DNA of 64,000 nucleotides, taken from contig JAGFIZ010000137.1 in NCBI GenBank assembly GCA_024103135.1, positions 1 to 64,000 of the forward strand, in the 5' to 3' direction. A model generated the notes under the pieces. The model saw nothing but the letters and a program-made list of their open reading frames with translations. It made no database searches and was not told the origin of the DNA. This document shows positions 45,969 through 54,560 of this stretch, in pieces (position 1 is the first letter of the stretch; each line of letters opens with the position of its first letter). The stretch is from Bradyrhizobiaceae bacterium. Its GTDB lineage: Bacteria; Bacteroidota; Ignavibacteria; Kapaibacteriales; Kapaibacteriaceae. Position numbers and translations under genes: made by a program.

Positions 45969-46493
45969 CTACTTCTTCGCGAGCGGATTGATGATGAGTG
46001 TGTCCAGGTGGTTGCGGTACACCGTGCGGAGCGTAGCGATTCGTGGTTCCATGATCTCGACAAGGCGTGCATTGACCGAATCCGTATGCGTGCTCGGTCC
46101 CATGATTGCACGCTGGAGTTGCCCACGCGCCCAGATGTAACTATGCCTACTCGTGGCATGCGTGTTGAGCAACGTAGCGAAGGCCGATATTCTGTGGTGT
46201 TGTTTAGCCTTGGCTGTTTCTAAACTGTCAGCCAGCTCTGCAACACGAATGCAGAGGTGAACATCGTACGGACGTAGCAATCCATCGCGGGGAATGTCGG
46301 TAGTATCCGTGACAGCCAGGAGATTGTCGATTCCCGGAACGTTGGCACGGGTGAGTCCGAGTGACGTACGTGCATCAACGACGATAGACCAACAGAGGAC
46401 AGTGAGGTAAGTCGCCGATGCGAGGACAAGGACAAGGAACAACACCTTGATTGGGCGCTTGAGGCGGCGCCATCTATGATGTTGTATGGTCAT
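45969..46493 (-). CDS. Single-span membrane protein of unknown function
   Basis: A 174-residue protein with a basic N-terminus (HHRWRRLKRPIK), one membrane helix (VLFLVLVLASATYLTVLCWSIV, residues 17-38) and a mostly helical extracytoplasmic part. I recognise no domain. Its start overlaps the ftsY stop by 1 nt, so it belongs to the housekeeping run that ends here. Confidence 0.55.
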   Translation of the reverse strand: MTIQHHRWRRLKRPIKVLFLVLVLASATYLTVLCWSIVVDARTSLGLTRANVPGIDNLLAVTDTTDIPRDGLLRPYDVHLCIRVAELADSLETAKAKQHHRISAFATLLNTHATSRHSYIWARGQLQRAIMGPSTHTDSVNARLVEIMEPRIATLRTVYRNHLDTLIINPLAKK

Positions 46494-47473
46494 TACTCTT
46501 GGAACATCGCTTCGACAAAGGCAACGGAATCAAAGACCTGCAAATCATCGATCTTCTCTCCTACTCCTACGTAGCGCACAGGAACCTGCATGGAATCAAC
46601 GATAGCGACGACTGCTCCCCCTTTTGCCGTTCCATCAAGTTTTGTTAGCACAATGCCAGTGATCGGTGAAACCTTGGCGAACTCACGTGCCTGGACCAGC
46701 GCATTCTGTCCAGTGGTAGCATCCAGGACCAGGAATACATCGTTGGGTGCATCCGGCTTGACCTTCTGCACCACGCGATTGATCTTCTCCAACTCCTGCA
46801 TTAGGCCACCCTTGTTGTGCAGGCGTCCAGCCGTGTCGATGATCACTACATCGGTATTGCGTGCTTTGGCCGCCTTCACGGTATCGAATGCCACTGCAGC
46901 GGGATCTGCACCTTGTTGCTGTTGGACGATGTCTACGCCAGCTCTCTGTGCCCATACTTCCAATTGCTCATTGGCAGCAGCACGAAACGTGTCGGCAGCA
47001 CCAATCAACACGGACTTACCAGCAGTCCTGTAATTATGGGCCAGCTTGCCTATGGTGGTAGTCTTCCCTACGCCGTTTACACCGACCACCATGATCACGT
47101 GTGGACGGTTTGCTTCGTCGATGGCAAACACGCGGTCTCGCTCTACCGATGGGCTTGCAGCCATGATCTCGGCAATCTCTTCCTTGAGTACATCCGTAAT
47201 AAGACCAGCGTCCTCAAGTCGATCGCGGCGTACGCGTTCTCGAAGCCGAGCAATAATCTTCTGTGTTGTAGTAACACCCACGTCGCTGGTGATGAGAATC
47301 TCTTCGATCTCGTCGATGAGTGACTGATCGATTTTCCTCCCTGCAAAAAGGGCCGTCCGAAGGCGGCCTACCAGATTGTCTCGTGTTTTAGCGAGTCCTT
47401 GAGTGAGCTTGTCAAACGCAAGCTTCTCTCCAACATCGCTAAGTGTTTTCTTGAGTTTGTCGAATAATCCCAT
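46493..47473 (-). CDS. ftsY: Signal recognition particle receptor FtsY
   Basis: A 326-residue GTPase that docks SRP-ribosome complexes at the membrane. It has the N-terminal helical domain (residues 1-110) without the long acidic A domain of E. coli, then GTPase motifs GVNGVGKTTTIGKLA near 130, DTFRAA near 162, DTAGR near 213 and TKLDGTAKGG near 272. The start overlaps the 3' end of pgsA, so the gene is part of the overlapping run. Confidence 0.96.
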   Translation of the reverse strand: MGLFDKLKKTLSDVGEKLAFDKLTQGLAKTRDNLVGRLRTALFAGRKIDQSLIDEIEEILITSDVGVTTTQKIIARLRERVRRDRLEDAGLITDVLKEEIAEIMAASPSVERDRVFAIDEANRPHVIMVVGVNGVGKTTTIGKLAHNYRTAGKSVLIGAADTFRAAANEQLEVWAQRAGVDIVQQQQGADPAAVAFDTVKAAKARNTDVVIIDTAGRLHNKGGLMQELEKINRVVQKVKPDAPNDVFLVLDATTGQNALVQAREFAKVSPITGIVLTKLDGTAKGGAVVAIVDSMQVPVRYVGVGEKIDDLQVFDSVAFVEAMFQE

Positions 47474-47984
47474 GTAACCTTTTGGCGTATTCCCACAAAG
47501 ATATGGTCATCAAGATCATGGCTAGGATCATACTCCACAGCATCACCGTCGTGTTCTGCAGCAAGGCACTATACCCGGCGAGTGAAATCGCTGCAACGGC
47601 AAGCTTCCCACTCCAGAGCGATGGTGGAACTTCGACTGACTTGGTTGCCACGTAGAGTCCGCCTAACAAAATCACGACGTCTCTGGTCAGCACGGACAAC
47701 ACAAACCACAATGGCAAGAGTTCCAGGTAGACCATGATCACCACCACGACGCCTACCAGGACCTTGTCGGCCAATGGGTCCAGAATCTTCCCCCATTCGC
47801 TCTCTGTGTGCGTAAGACGCGCTACCCAACCATCCAACCAATCTGTTGCAGCGGCGAGTAGACAGAGCCAGCTTGCCGTCTCGTACTGGTGGTCAAGCAA
47901 GAGCATGGCAATGGGGATAGTAAGGACTAGGCGGACAATGCTTATGGCATTGCTAATCGTTAGTATGGACGAGTTGAGCTTCAC
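47439..47984 (-). CDS. pgsA: CDP-alcohol phosphatidyltransferase (PgsA-type)
   Basis: A 181-residue membrane enzyme with five to six hydrophobic helices. The CDP-alcohol phosphatidyltransferase signature is complete: DGWVARL, G and DPLADK in the segment from DWLDGW (near residue 50) to ADKVLV (near 75). Members make phosphatidylglycerophosphate; related enzymes make cardiolipin or other lipids. The start is uncertain: TTG 47996, GTG 47993 and GTG 47984 are in frame, and the last gives MKLNSSILTISN. It overlaps the symporter and ftsY genes at both ends. Confidence 0.88.
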   Translation of the reverse strand: MKLNSSILTISNAISIVRLVLTIPIAMLLLDHQYETASWLCLLAAATDWLDGWVARLTHTESEWGKILDPLADKVLVGVVVVIMVYLELLPLWFVLSVLTRDVVILLGGLYVATKSVEVPPSLWSGKLAVAAISLAGYSALLQNTTVMLWSMILAMILMTISLWEYAKRLHGIIRQTQENT

Positions 47985-49365
47985 GTTGTGCACCAACCAA
48001 AGGCATGAGTATAGCAGATGTGGCTAGACCGATAAACATAGGTGGAAAATCGGTCTGCATGAGTTTGTTGTACAGGGTACAGCCCGCCGCTACTGTACTT
48101 GGGAGTGCAATCCATAACCACGGTGGAATACCTTGTGAGGTGCGAAGTATGCGTTGTAGTGGGTGGACCACGGACACGATGAGTGGCAGGAGTAGGCCAG
48201 GTACAGCAATCGACGCAGCCATCATGATTAGATCCACGATGCTCGGTACAACCAACGCAGCCGTAGTACCAATAACACCGGTAATCAACAGCCCTACAAC
48301 AAGGTGACGTTTTCGAATTGCCTTTACGCCAAATGCACCCATGATGTCGTGTCCTATCGTCGCGGCACACGCTAACGAGTATCCATCCAGGGCTGACATG
48401 ATGGATGCCAGCAATCCGGCGACGAACACACCCTTCATGGCGTCAGGTAGTACGGCTTGTGCAACATTCAAGAAATGCCACTTGGCATCTACACTGGGTA
48501 GGAAGGCGAGTCCATAGAGGCCAATGGTTAGTTGCATGATGTCAAAGATTACCCACCCCGTGACACTAAGTATCAAACCACGGCTTGCCGTTGCAGGCGT
48601 CCGTGCCGCCGCAGTACGCATGTGAAATGCGGGATCAACAAAGGTCTGTAACGCAATGATCAGCCACACACCAACGCCCGTCCAGCCAATGTTCCCCGGG
48701 ATGTCCCACGTCTGCTCAGGTAGCATGGCAATCATGGTCTCTACGCTACCAAACACCATGATGCAACCAATCGTCAACGCACCAAAGCCGGTAAAGAGAA
48801 GAATCACCTGAACAATGTTGGCAGCAACATCACTGCGGAGTCCACCCTTTGCAACGATGATTAGCGAGACAACTGCTCCGCCGGCTATACTCAGCCACAG
48901 TGGTGCACCAGATAGCGAAGAAACGAGAACGCCAAGCGAAAGCATGAAGGGGGCTGGGATCGCAATAACCATAACAGCCAGTGAGGCCACGAATGCCGCG
49001 CGTTTTCCAAACACACGCTTGATGTTCTCCGGTAGGGTCAAAGCTTCGGACTTCCTGATTCGTCGGGCGACGATCACGGCGTAGAACAATGCTGCAAGGT
49101 AATACGGCATGCCAAAGCAGAACATGAACATGATGCCGTTGCGAACGATGAACTCACCACTTGCCAATACACTTCCGTACCACGTTGCAACCAGCGTAGC
49201 AGCAAACAGTGGAGCAGTAAGCATTCGTCCGGATAACACGTAATCAAGAGTGCTTGACCGATCTGCATTTTGCGTGGAGCGAAGTCCACGAATACCTGCA
49301 ATGATGCTTGCTGCGATGGCAACGCAGACAATCGTCCATCCCCAAACGCCCAAAGACAGGGTCAT
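47953..49365 (-). CDS. Sodium:solute symporter family protein
   Basis: A 470-residue transporter with about 12-13 membrane helices of the SSF type (proline, pantothenate, choline and related substrates, PF00474): LSGRMLTAPLFAATLVATW near residue 45, GGLRSDVAANIVQVILLF near 175, and the FVDPAFHMRTAAARTP segment near 245, where PutP-type proteins carry the QP-H-RxxAA pattern. Substrate unknown. It overlaps rnhB by 4 nt and pgsA by about 32 nt. Confidence 0.88.
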   Translation of the reverse strand: MTLSLGVWGWTIVCVAIAASIIAGIRGLRSTQNADRSSTLDYVLSGRMLTAPLFAATLVATWYGSVLASGEFIVRNGIMFMFCFGMPYYLAALFYAVIVARRIRKSEALTLPENIKRVFGKRAAFVASLAVMVIAIPAPFMLSLGVLVSSLSGAPLWLSIAGGAVVSLIIVAKGGLRSDVAANIVQVILLFTGFGALTIGCIMVFGSVETMIAMLPEQTWDIPGNIGWTGVGVWLIIALQTFVDPAFHMRTAAARTPATASRGLILSVTGWVIFDIMQLTIGLYGLAFLPSVDAKWHFLNVAQAVLPDAMKGVFVAGLLASIMSALDGYSLACAATIGHDIMGAFGVKAIRKRHLVVGLLITGVIGTTAALVVPSIVDLIMMAASIAVPGLLLPLIVSVVHPLQRILRTSQGIPPWLWIALPSTVAAGCTLYNKLMQTDFPPMFIGLATSAILMPLVGAQREAQLVHTND

Positions 49366-49994
49366 GGAAGCAACTTTCGTAAAAAGGTCAGGCGGTGCAC
49401 CGAACAGGCACCAAACATGCCAAGAGCATCACGATGCTGCTTTGTGCCGTACCCCACATGATTGTCGAAACCATACATGGGGTATCGCTGGTGCACATCG
49501 TCGGTCATGATGGCGTCGCGCGTCGTCTTCGCAATAATCGAAGCAGCTGCGATGCTGGCACACTGCGCATCACCACCAACTAGGCACGTAGCGGGACGTA
49601 CCCACTCGAGAAACCTGTTTCCGTCCACAAAGACATGACTTACCTGAAGCTGACCAGGTTCACCCAAGGCATTTAAGGAGAAAAGCGACTCATGCATGGC
49701 TCGAAACGTGGCCTGCAGGATGTTGATCTCGTCAATGACGGTATTGTCAACAATGCTGACGCCAATAGCGAGTGCCTTCTCAAGGACCGCTGCACGCATT
49801 TGCATGCGGAGCTTTGCCGACAGTTTCTTGCTGTCTGCAAGTCCACGAGGAACGTTTGATGGATCTAGAATGACTGCTGCAGCAACAACAGGGCCAGCGA
49901 GAGCACCTCGGCCGGCTTCGTCGACTCCAGCAACCAACAGTCCCCTGTCCCACCACGGCTGCTCATGTGTGGTCGTCGCATACTCGATAGGCAT
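49362..49994 (-). CDS. rnhB: Ribonuclease HII
   Basis: A 210-residue endonuclease that removes ribonucleotides from DNA and RNA primers. The catalytic segment GVDEAGRGALAGPVVAAAV is at residues 23-41, ADSKKLS near 53, VFVDGN near 121 and QCASIAAASIIAKTTRD near 143, which carry the Asp/Glu/Asp/Asp metal ligands. Its end overlaps the symporter start by 4 nt, and it starts 8 nt after folE. Confidence 0.96.
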   Translation of the reverse strand: MPIEYATTTHEQPWWDRGLLVAGVDEAGRGALAGPVVAAAVILDPSNVPRGLADSKKLSAKLRMQMRAAVLEKALAIGVSIVDNTVIDEINILQATFRAMHESLFSLNALGEPGQLQVSHVFVDGNRFLEWVRPATCLVGGDAQCASIAAASIIAKTTRDAIMTDDVHQRYPMYGFDNHVGYGTKQHRDALGMFGACSVHRLTFLRKLLP

Positions 49995-50002
49995 GTCAAG
50001 GC

Positions 50003-50725
50003 CTAATCGATAAGGGAAAGGAATTCCGTACGCAAGGATCCGTTTGAGACAAGCTCGCCGCGCATCACACTCGTTACCATCTCGCTGCTGTGGTGTGCCT
50101 CGACGCCCCTGGCAATCATGCAGTAGTGTTTAGCCTTGATCACCACACCTAGAGCGATTGGGTCGAGCATCTCCACCAGGAAGTCTGCCACTTGCTCACC
50201 AAGCTCTTCCTGTATCTGTCCCCTGCGGGCAAACCACTCTACAATCCGTGTGAACTTCGAGAGGCCGATAACCTTGTCACGTGGAACGTATCCTATCGAG
50301 CAGGTGCCGGTAATCGGCTGCCAATGGTGACTGCAGACACTCATGATCTTGATCCCTTTCGAGATCACCAACTCGTCGACATTCTTTCGGTTTGGGAAGA
50401 CGGTGATGGCTGGCGCTGGTGCGTAACGTCCGGCCAACAACTCTCGCACCCACATGCGAGCCAGTCGGTAAGGGGTATCGGCACTGTTTGGATCATTCCT
50501 GTCGATTCGTAAGATCTCCAGGATCTCCGAAAACTTGCTCTCCAACTCCCCTTCCATCTGTTGTAACTCGGATTCGCTCAACACTTGCTGGCCGTTGGCA
50601 TCGTACAACTCGGAGCCGTTCACACCAATGGTTGGGTAGCGTAGACTGGGATTCTTCAGAAAACGACGTAACTCTTCGTCGTCCAGATCATGTAAGGCAT
50701 TCTTCAAACGATCATGCTCCATCAT
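50003..50725 (-). CDS. folE: GTP cyclohydrolase I (FolE type)
   Basis: A 240-residue enzyme turning GTP into 7,8-dihydroneopterin triphosphate. The zinc and substrate residues are visible in IMSVCSHHWQPITGTCSIGY near residue 128 (Cys, His-His), VIGLSKFTRIVEWFARR near 152, and the second Cys in HYCMIARGVEAHHSSE near 202. The N-terminal 65 residues are an extra charged region longer than in E. coli. Its ATG overlaps the end of the pterin synthase gene by 4 nt, so the two act in one pterin path. Confidence 0.95.
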   Translation of the reverse strand: MMEHDRLKNALHDLDDEELRRFLKNPSLRYPTIGVNGSELYDANGQQVLSESELQQMEGELESKFSEILEILRIDRNDPNSADTPYRLARMWVRELLAGRYAPAPAITVFPNRKNVDELVISKGIKIMSVCSHHWQPITGTCSIGYVPRDKVIGLSKFTRIVEWFARRGQIQEELGEQVADFLVEMLDPIALGVVIKAKHYCMIARGVEAHHSSEMVTSVMRGELVSNGSLRTEFLSLID

Positions 50726-51204
50726 ACGCGTGCTCCTGTGTGGCCAACCTCAACGGTGCGGACGAGTCCCGTACGATCCCAATAGTGAAGCGTCACCGGT
50801 TCCCCGGTATATAGCGCCGTGTTTGCATCCGACTCCCAGACCTTGATGCTGTGAAGCTCGCCACTCGGCAAATGATCGGCCAGTTGCTGCCAGAAGGCAA
50901 TACAGAGATTTTCGACCGTAGGGTTTAGCCCATCCAGGAAATCCACGTCGTGATTCAGATGCTTGTGGTCAACCAGGTCGATCACACGCTCATCAAGGAT
51001 AGTTTTGAGTTGCTTTAGATCGATCACATAACCCGTGGCAGGGTCGGGCTGACCTTTTACGGTAACCTCGACAACGTAGTTGTGTCCGTGTCCAAATGGA
51101 TTGTTGCACTTATCGAACGTTTGTTCATTCTGGTCGTTGCTAAACGACGGGTTGAACAATCGATGTGCAGCAGAAAACGTCGCCGTCCGCGTAACATAAA
51201 CCAT
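50722..51204 (-). CDS. 6-pyruvoyl-tetrahydropterin synthase / QueD family, eukaryote-like motif
   Basis: A 160-residue T-fold enzyme acting on dihydroneopterin triphosphate. FSAAHRL (residues 10-16) and CNNPFGHGHNY (residues 33-43) carry the catalytic Cys and zinc histidines, then DPATGYVIDL near 55, DHKHLNHDV near 79 and the substrate Glu in VWESDANTALYTGE near 123. The C-N-N-P-x-G-H-G-H form and the overall spacing match animal PTPS better than E. coli QueD (C-x3-H-G-H). Coupling to folE suits either tetrahydrobiopterin-type or queuosine synthesis. No queE, queC or sepiapterin reductase is in view. Confidence 0.88.
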   Translation of the reverse strand: MVYVTRTATFSAAHRLFNPSFSNDQNEQTFDKCNNPFGHGHNYVVEVTVKGQPDPATGYVIDLKQLKTILDERVIDLVDHKHLNHDVDFLDGLNPTVENLCIAFWQQLADHLPSGELHSIKVWESDANTALYTGEPVTLHYWDRTGLVRTVEVGHTGARV

Positions 51205-51251
51205 ACAAAGCTTTCGTGAAGTGGGATATTTGTAGGCAGAGGTAAACTACG

Positions 51252-51980
51252 ATGAACTTCTTTTTTCTTTCGCTTTTCCTTGCCGCAACTCAAACAGCCG
51301 CGTTGACGGATGATACCGACACGTTATTGATGCAACCAGGGAAGAATATTCAAACCATGGTCATCAATGGCAAACTATCAGCCAGCGGTTCACAAAGCCT
51401 GCAAGGCATGCCGTTTCATGTAGAGATGGACTCCATGGGTTCGTACTTGCTTACCATGGGCGGTCCGTTTGGCATCACCGCTGCCAAGATGTATGCAACG
51501 GCCGATACGTTTGTCATGGTGAACTATCTCATGCAGGAAGTGTGGCATGGTAATCCGGATTCTCCATCACTCCGCTCCGCAACACACCTACCTTTGCCTG
51601 CATCGCAACTGATGATGCTGCTCCGTGGACGTGTACCTGGTAGCATTGCTCGCTTTTCTCGAACAAGGAAGGACGGTCAGGGGGCTTTGTATTCCGCAAG
51701 TGATTCGGCAGGTGTGGAGTATGTGCTGATTGATACAGTGCAACAAATTCTGCAACAGTATCAACGCAAGGACTCGTCGGGTGCACTCGTACTTGATGTT
51801 GCCTTTCAGGATGTTCAAGCCATCGATGGACTCCCACTTCCCCATCGCTTGCTTATTCGGAGCGGCACGTCCGGACAAGAAGCAACAGTATCGATCACCG
51901 ATGCAGTTGTAAACCACGCGTTGCCTAAGCCCCTTACCCTTAGCGTTCCTGAAACATTCGAACGACGGTACTTCCACTGA
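51252..51980 (+). CDS. Exported LolA-like protein next to lptD
   Basis: A 242-residue protein with a signal peptide (MNFFFLSLFLAATQTAA). The body is beta-strand-rich (INGKLSASGSQSLQGMPFHVE near residue 40, EMDSMGSYLLTMGGPFGI near 60, and later VSITDAVVNHALPKPL), the pattern of half-barrel LolA/LolB-like proteins that carry lipoproteins or lipids. I see no conserved cysteine of a lipoprotein. It is divergent from the pterin gene and overlaps lptD by 1 nt (TGATG), so a role in outer-membrane assembly is likely but inferred. Confidence 0.5.
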   Translation: MNFFFLSLFLAATQTAALTDDTDTLLMQPGKNIQTMVINGKLSASGSQSLQGMPFHVEMDSMGSYLLTMGGPFGITAAKMYATADTFVMVNYLMQEVWHGNPDSPSLRSATHLPLPASQLMMLLRGRVPGSIARFSRTRKDGQGALYSASDSAGVEYVLIDTVQQILQQYQRKDSSGALVLDVAFQDVQAIDGLPLPHRLLIRSGTSGQEATVSITDAVVNHALPKPLTLSVPETFERRYFH

Positions 51981-54544
51981 TGCGCACCCTCATTGCGGTG
52001 ATGGCTGTTGTTGCGCTGTCGATGACCTGCACGGCGAAGGCGGATTCGTTGTTAGTAGATGCTCAGCAGACGTCGACTAGCCCTAGCCAGGTTGATACCG
52101 TTCGTAGGTCGGATATCGACACCACCGTGGTGTTTTCAGCTCGCGATACTGCACACTTTGCAGTCAGGAAGAAGATTCTACATCTATGTGGCTCTGCATC
52201 GGTACGTTTTAAGAAGCAGGCGCTGGAGGCAGAAGTCATTGATATCGATTTCGATCGCAGTACCATGCAAGCTCGCGGCGCCAGGGATAGCACTGGAAAT
52301 GTAGTCGGCTTTCCCGTGTTTACCGACGATGGTGAAGAGTTTGCTGGTGAGACCATGTCGTACAGTTTCGCAACCAAGCGCGGACGTGTGAGTGTTGGCG
52401 AAACAACTGTCGACGGTGGCTTTTACTACGGTCGGCACATCAAACGTGTTGGCGAGAAAACCGTGTATGTCGAGGACGGATGTTTTACCACCTGCAATGC
52501 CCCATCCCCCCACTTCTACTTCAACTCGCCAAAGATGAAGGCCGTGATGGACGACAAGATCTACCTTGACCCTGTAATCTGGTATGTAGAGGACATTCCC
52601 GTATTCGCACTACCCTTTGGGTTGTTCTTTAGTCTGGAACGAGGCAGGCGATCTGGCCTGGTCATGCCATCACCGTTGATGACCAGTGATCGTGGAGTAG
52701 TACTGCAGAATCTAGGCTACTACTTTGCCGTTAGCGACTATTTCGATACCGAGTTGGCAGCAGATCTGACGTCGAAGGGAGGCTTTACGCTGTACAACAG
52801 AACACGATGGGCCTTGATGGATCGGTTCTCAGGCAATGCAGAAGTACGCTTTGGCTACACCAGGTTCTATGTGGATGCTCCCTATGCCATGAACATCGGC
52901 GTCACGCTCAATCACCAGCAACAACTACGTCCGCAAGAATCAATTACCGCCAATCTGGCCTTTGCTTCGACAAAGCTCTATCAGAATACATCGCTGAATC
53001 CAATGGACAGGGTGCTGCAGAATGCACGATCGACGGCATCCTATCAGCGAACGTTTTTCGACGGAACGACCTTGAACTTGAACTACGTGCGTGATCAGAA
53101 CATGATCACTGGTTCCGTGACCGAAACACCAACAGCATCGTTTGGAATACCTCAGTTCTTCCCCTTGCGTAAGGTCATTTCTGGCGACCATTGGATGCGC
53201 GACCTCACGATGCAATACCGAGCCAACCTCCGATACTACAACAGTCAGCTACGCTCAGCCGATACACTCCCCTTCACCAATACGGAGTACACGGTACTCG
53301 AACATCGTCCACAGATAACCGTTACTCCCAAGCTGGGCAACGTCACCCTGCAACCCACCGTGTCATACAGTGAGAATTGGTACACTCAACGATTCGTGCA
53401 AGAAGTAAATCCTGCGGATAGTTCCCTCATCACCCACCGTGAAACAGGTATGTACCGCGAGTACACCTATAGTGCCGGAGTATCTGCAAGCACGTTCCTA
53501 TATGGCATGGCCTATCCTCATATCCTTGGCATTGCTGCCATTCGGCATACACTGCAACCGGTCATCGGTATCTCCTACGTCCCCGATCAATCCGACACGA
53601 ACCTAGGCTTCTTTGGTGAGTACATCAGCCCCATCACTGGTCAGACCGTGAAATACCGAAAGTATGCACCCGCAGGAAGTCTGGCTTCAGACAGGCAGCA
53701 AAGCAATGTGTCGTTAAGCTTGCTCAACAAGATCAGCGTCAAGCCAGAGCAAGCCGACTCCGATACGGTGGCTGTAAAACCCGTGGATGTCTTGACGATG
53801 AACATCAGTACGGCCTATAATCTTGCAGCTGACTCGCTGAATCTTGCTCCAATCACGTTTACCGTCCGTGCGCCAATGCTTCAAGGTATTGAGTTTGCAT
53901 GCGGCGGCACCTTTAGTGCTTATGAGCAAGCCCTGCTTACCGATCCAGCAACGGGCAGACAAATGTGGCACGATGTTGCCCAGACCGTACTATCGGCCGG
54001 TAATGGACTTGCCCGTCTAACAGCATTCAATCTCCAGCTTGGAACCCGATTCTCCTCCGAGGGCGTGAGCTTTGCTGCTCGTACCATGGCCGAAGATTCC
54101 ATGGCTGCTGACTCAACGAAGTCTGACATTCGCTCACGATTTGGTCAGCGTTTGAACCATCGAGATTCCGAGGTCGACATGTTTGCCGATCACACGAAGG
54201 GATGGAGTCCAATCGTCATACCCTGGGATGCGAACCTTAACGTGTCGTATAACTACACGCAGCAGAGTCCAGATGTGAGGACGGAGACGCTTCTCCTGTC
54301 ATTCCGCGGGAATCTGAATCTTACACAGACACTCAAGGTCTCTGCATACGGGAGCATTGATCTCCTAACTGGTAGACTCAACACTCCTGTTGTGGACATT
54401 TCCAAGCAAGTACACTGTTGGAATCTATCGCTGAACTGGATTCCGACGGGCTTTAACCAGGGATTCTACCTCCGTTTCTCTGCTTCTGCCCCACAGTTAC
54501 AAGGCTTGGTCATCCCGAAACAAAGCACACCTCTTTACCGATAG
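51980..54544 (+). CDS. lptD: LPS-assembly outer-membrane protein LptD (OstA-like)
   Basis: An 854-residue outer-membrane protein that inserts lipopolysaccharide. A signal peptide (residues 1-21) is followed by an OstA N-terminal jelly-roll (LHLCGSASVRFKKQALEAEV near 69; DIDFDRSTMQARG near 89) and a large beta-barrel with YLDPVIWYVEDIPVFALPFG near 195, the family's plug/barrel border. EDGCFTTCNAPSPHFYF near 167 is the Cys-containing turn typical of FCB LptD. The C-terminal half alternates aromatic-ending strands. kdsC elsewhere in the window supports an LPS outer membrane. Confidence 0.88.
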   Translation: MRTLIAVMAVVALSMTCTAKADSLLVDAQQTSTSPSQVDTVRRSDIDTTVVFSARDTAHFAVRKKILHLCGSASVRFKKQALEAEVIDIDFDRSTMQARGARDSTGNVVGFPVFTDDGEEFAGETMSYSFATKRGRVSVGETTVDGGFYYGRHIKRVGEKTVYVEDGCFTTCNAPSPHFYFNSPKMKAVMDDKIYLDPVIWYVEDIPVFALPFGLFFSLERGRRSGLVMPSPLMTSDRGVVLQNLGYYFAVSDYFDTELAADLTSKGGFTLYNRTRWALMDRFSGNAEVRFGYTRFYVDAPYAMNIGVTLNHQQQLRPQESITANLAFASTKLYQNTSLNPMDRVLQNARSTASYQRTFFDGTTLNLNYVRDQNMITGSVTETPTASFGIPQFFPLRKVISGDHWMRDLTMQYRANLRYYNSQLRSADTLPFTNTEYTVLEHRPQITVTPKLGNVTLQPTVSYSENWYTQRFVQEVNPADSSLITHRETGMYREYTYSAGVSASTFLYGMAYPHILGIAAIRHTLQPVIGISYVPDQSDTNLGFFGEYISPITGQTVKYRKYAPAGSLASDRQQSNVSLSLLNKISVKPEQADSDTVAVKPVDVLTMNISTAYNLAADSLNLAPITFTVRAPMLQGIEFACGGTFSAYEQALLTDPATGRQMWHDVAQTVLSAGNGLARLTAFNLQLGTRFSSEGVSFAARTMAEDSMAADSTKSDIRSRFGQRLNHRDSEVDMFADHTKGWSPIVIPWDANLNVSYNYTQQSPDVRTETLLLSFRGNLNLTQTLKVSAYGSIDLLTGRLNTPVVDISKQVHCWNLSLNWIPTGFNQGFYLRFSASAPQLQGLVIPKQSTPLYR

Positions 54545-54547
54545 TGA

Positions 54548-54555
54548 TAAATTCG
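54548..54555 (+). promoter_or_regulatory. Candidate -7 element (TAAATTCG) 5 nt before glmS
   Basis: TAAATTCG differs from TAnnTTTG by one base (C for T) and ends 5 nt before the glmS ATG, in the 16-nt gap after lptD. The same T-to-C variant occurs at 36620-36627 (TAGTTTCG) and 62159-62166 (TACTTTCG), so TAnnTTCG may be a real variant. Confidence 0.35.
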
Positions 54556-54560
54556 AACCT

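Noticed and set aside
51206-51213. -7 element AAGCTTTG before the pterin synthase gene
   Set aside because: The first base deviates and only 1 nt separates it from a well-supported ATG, which would put the start inside the untranscribed part.
54545-54560. glmS ribozyme
   Set aside because: Only 16 nt separate lptD and glmS, far too short for the ribozyme.
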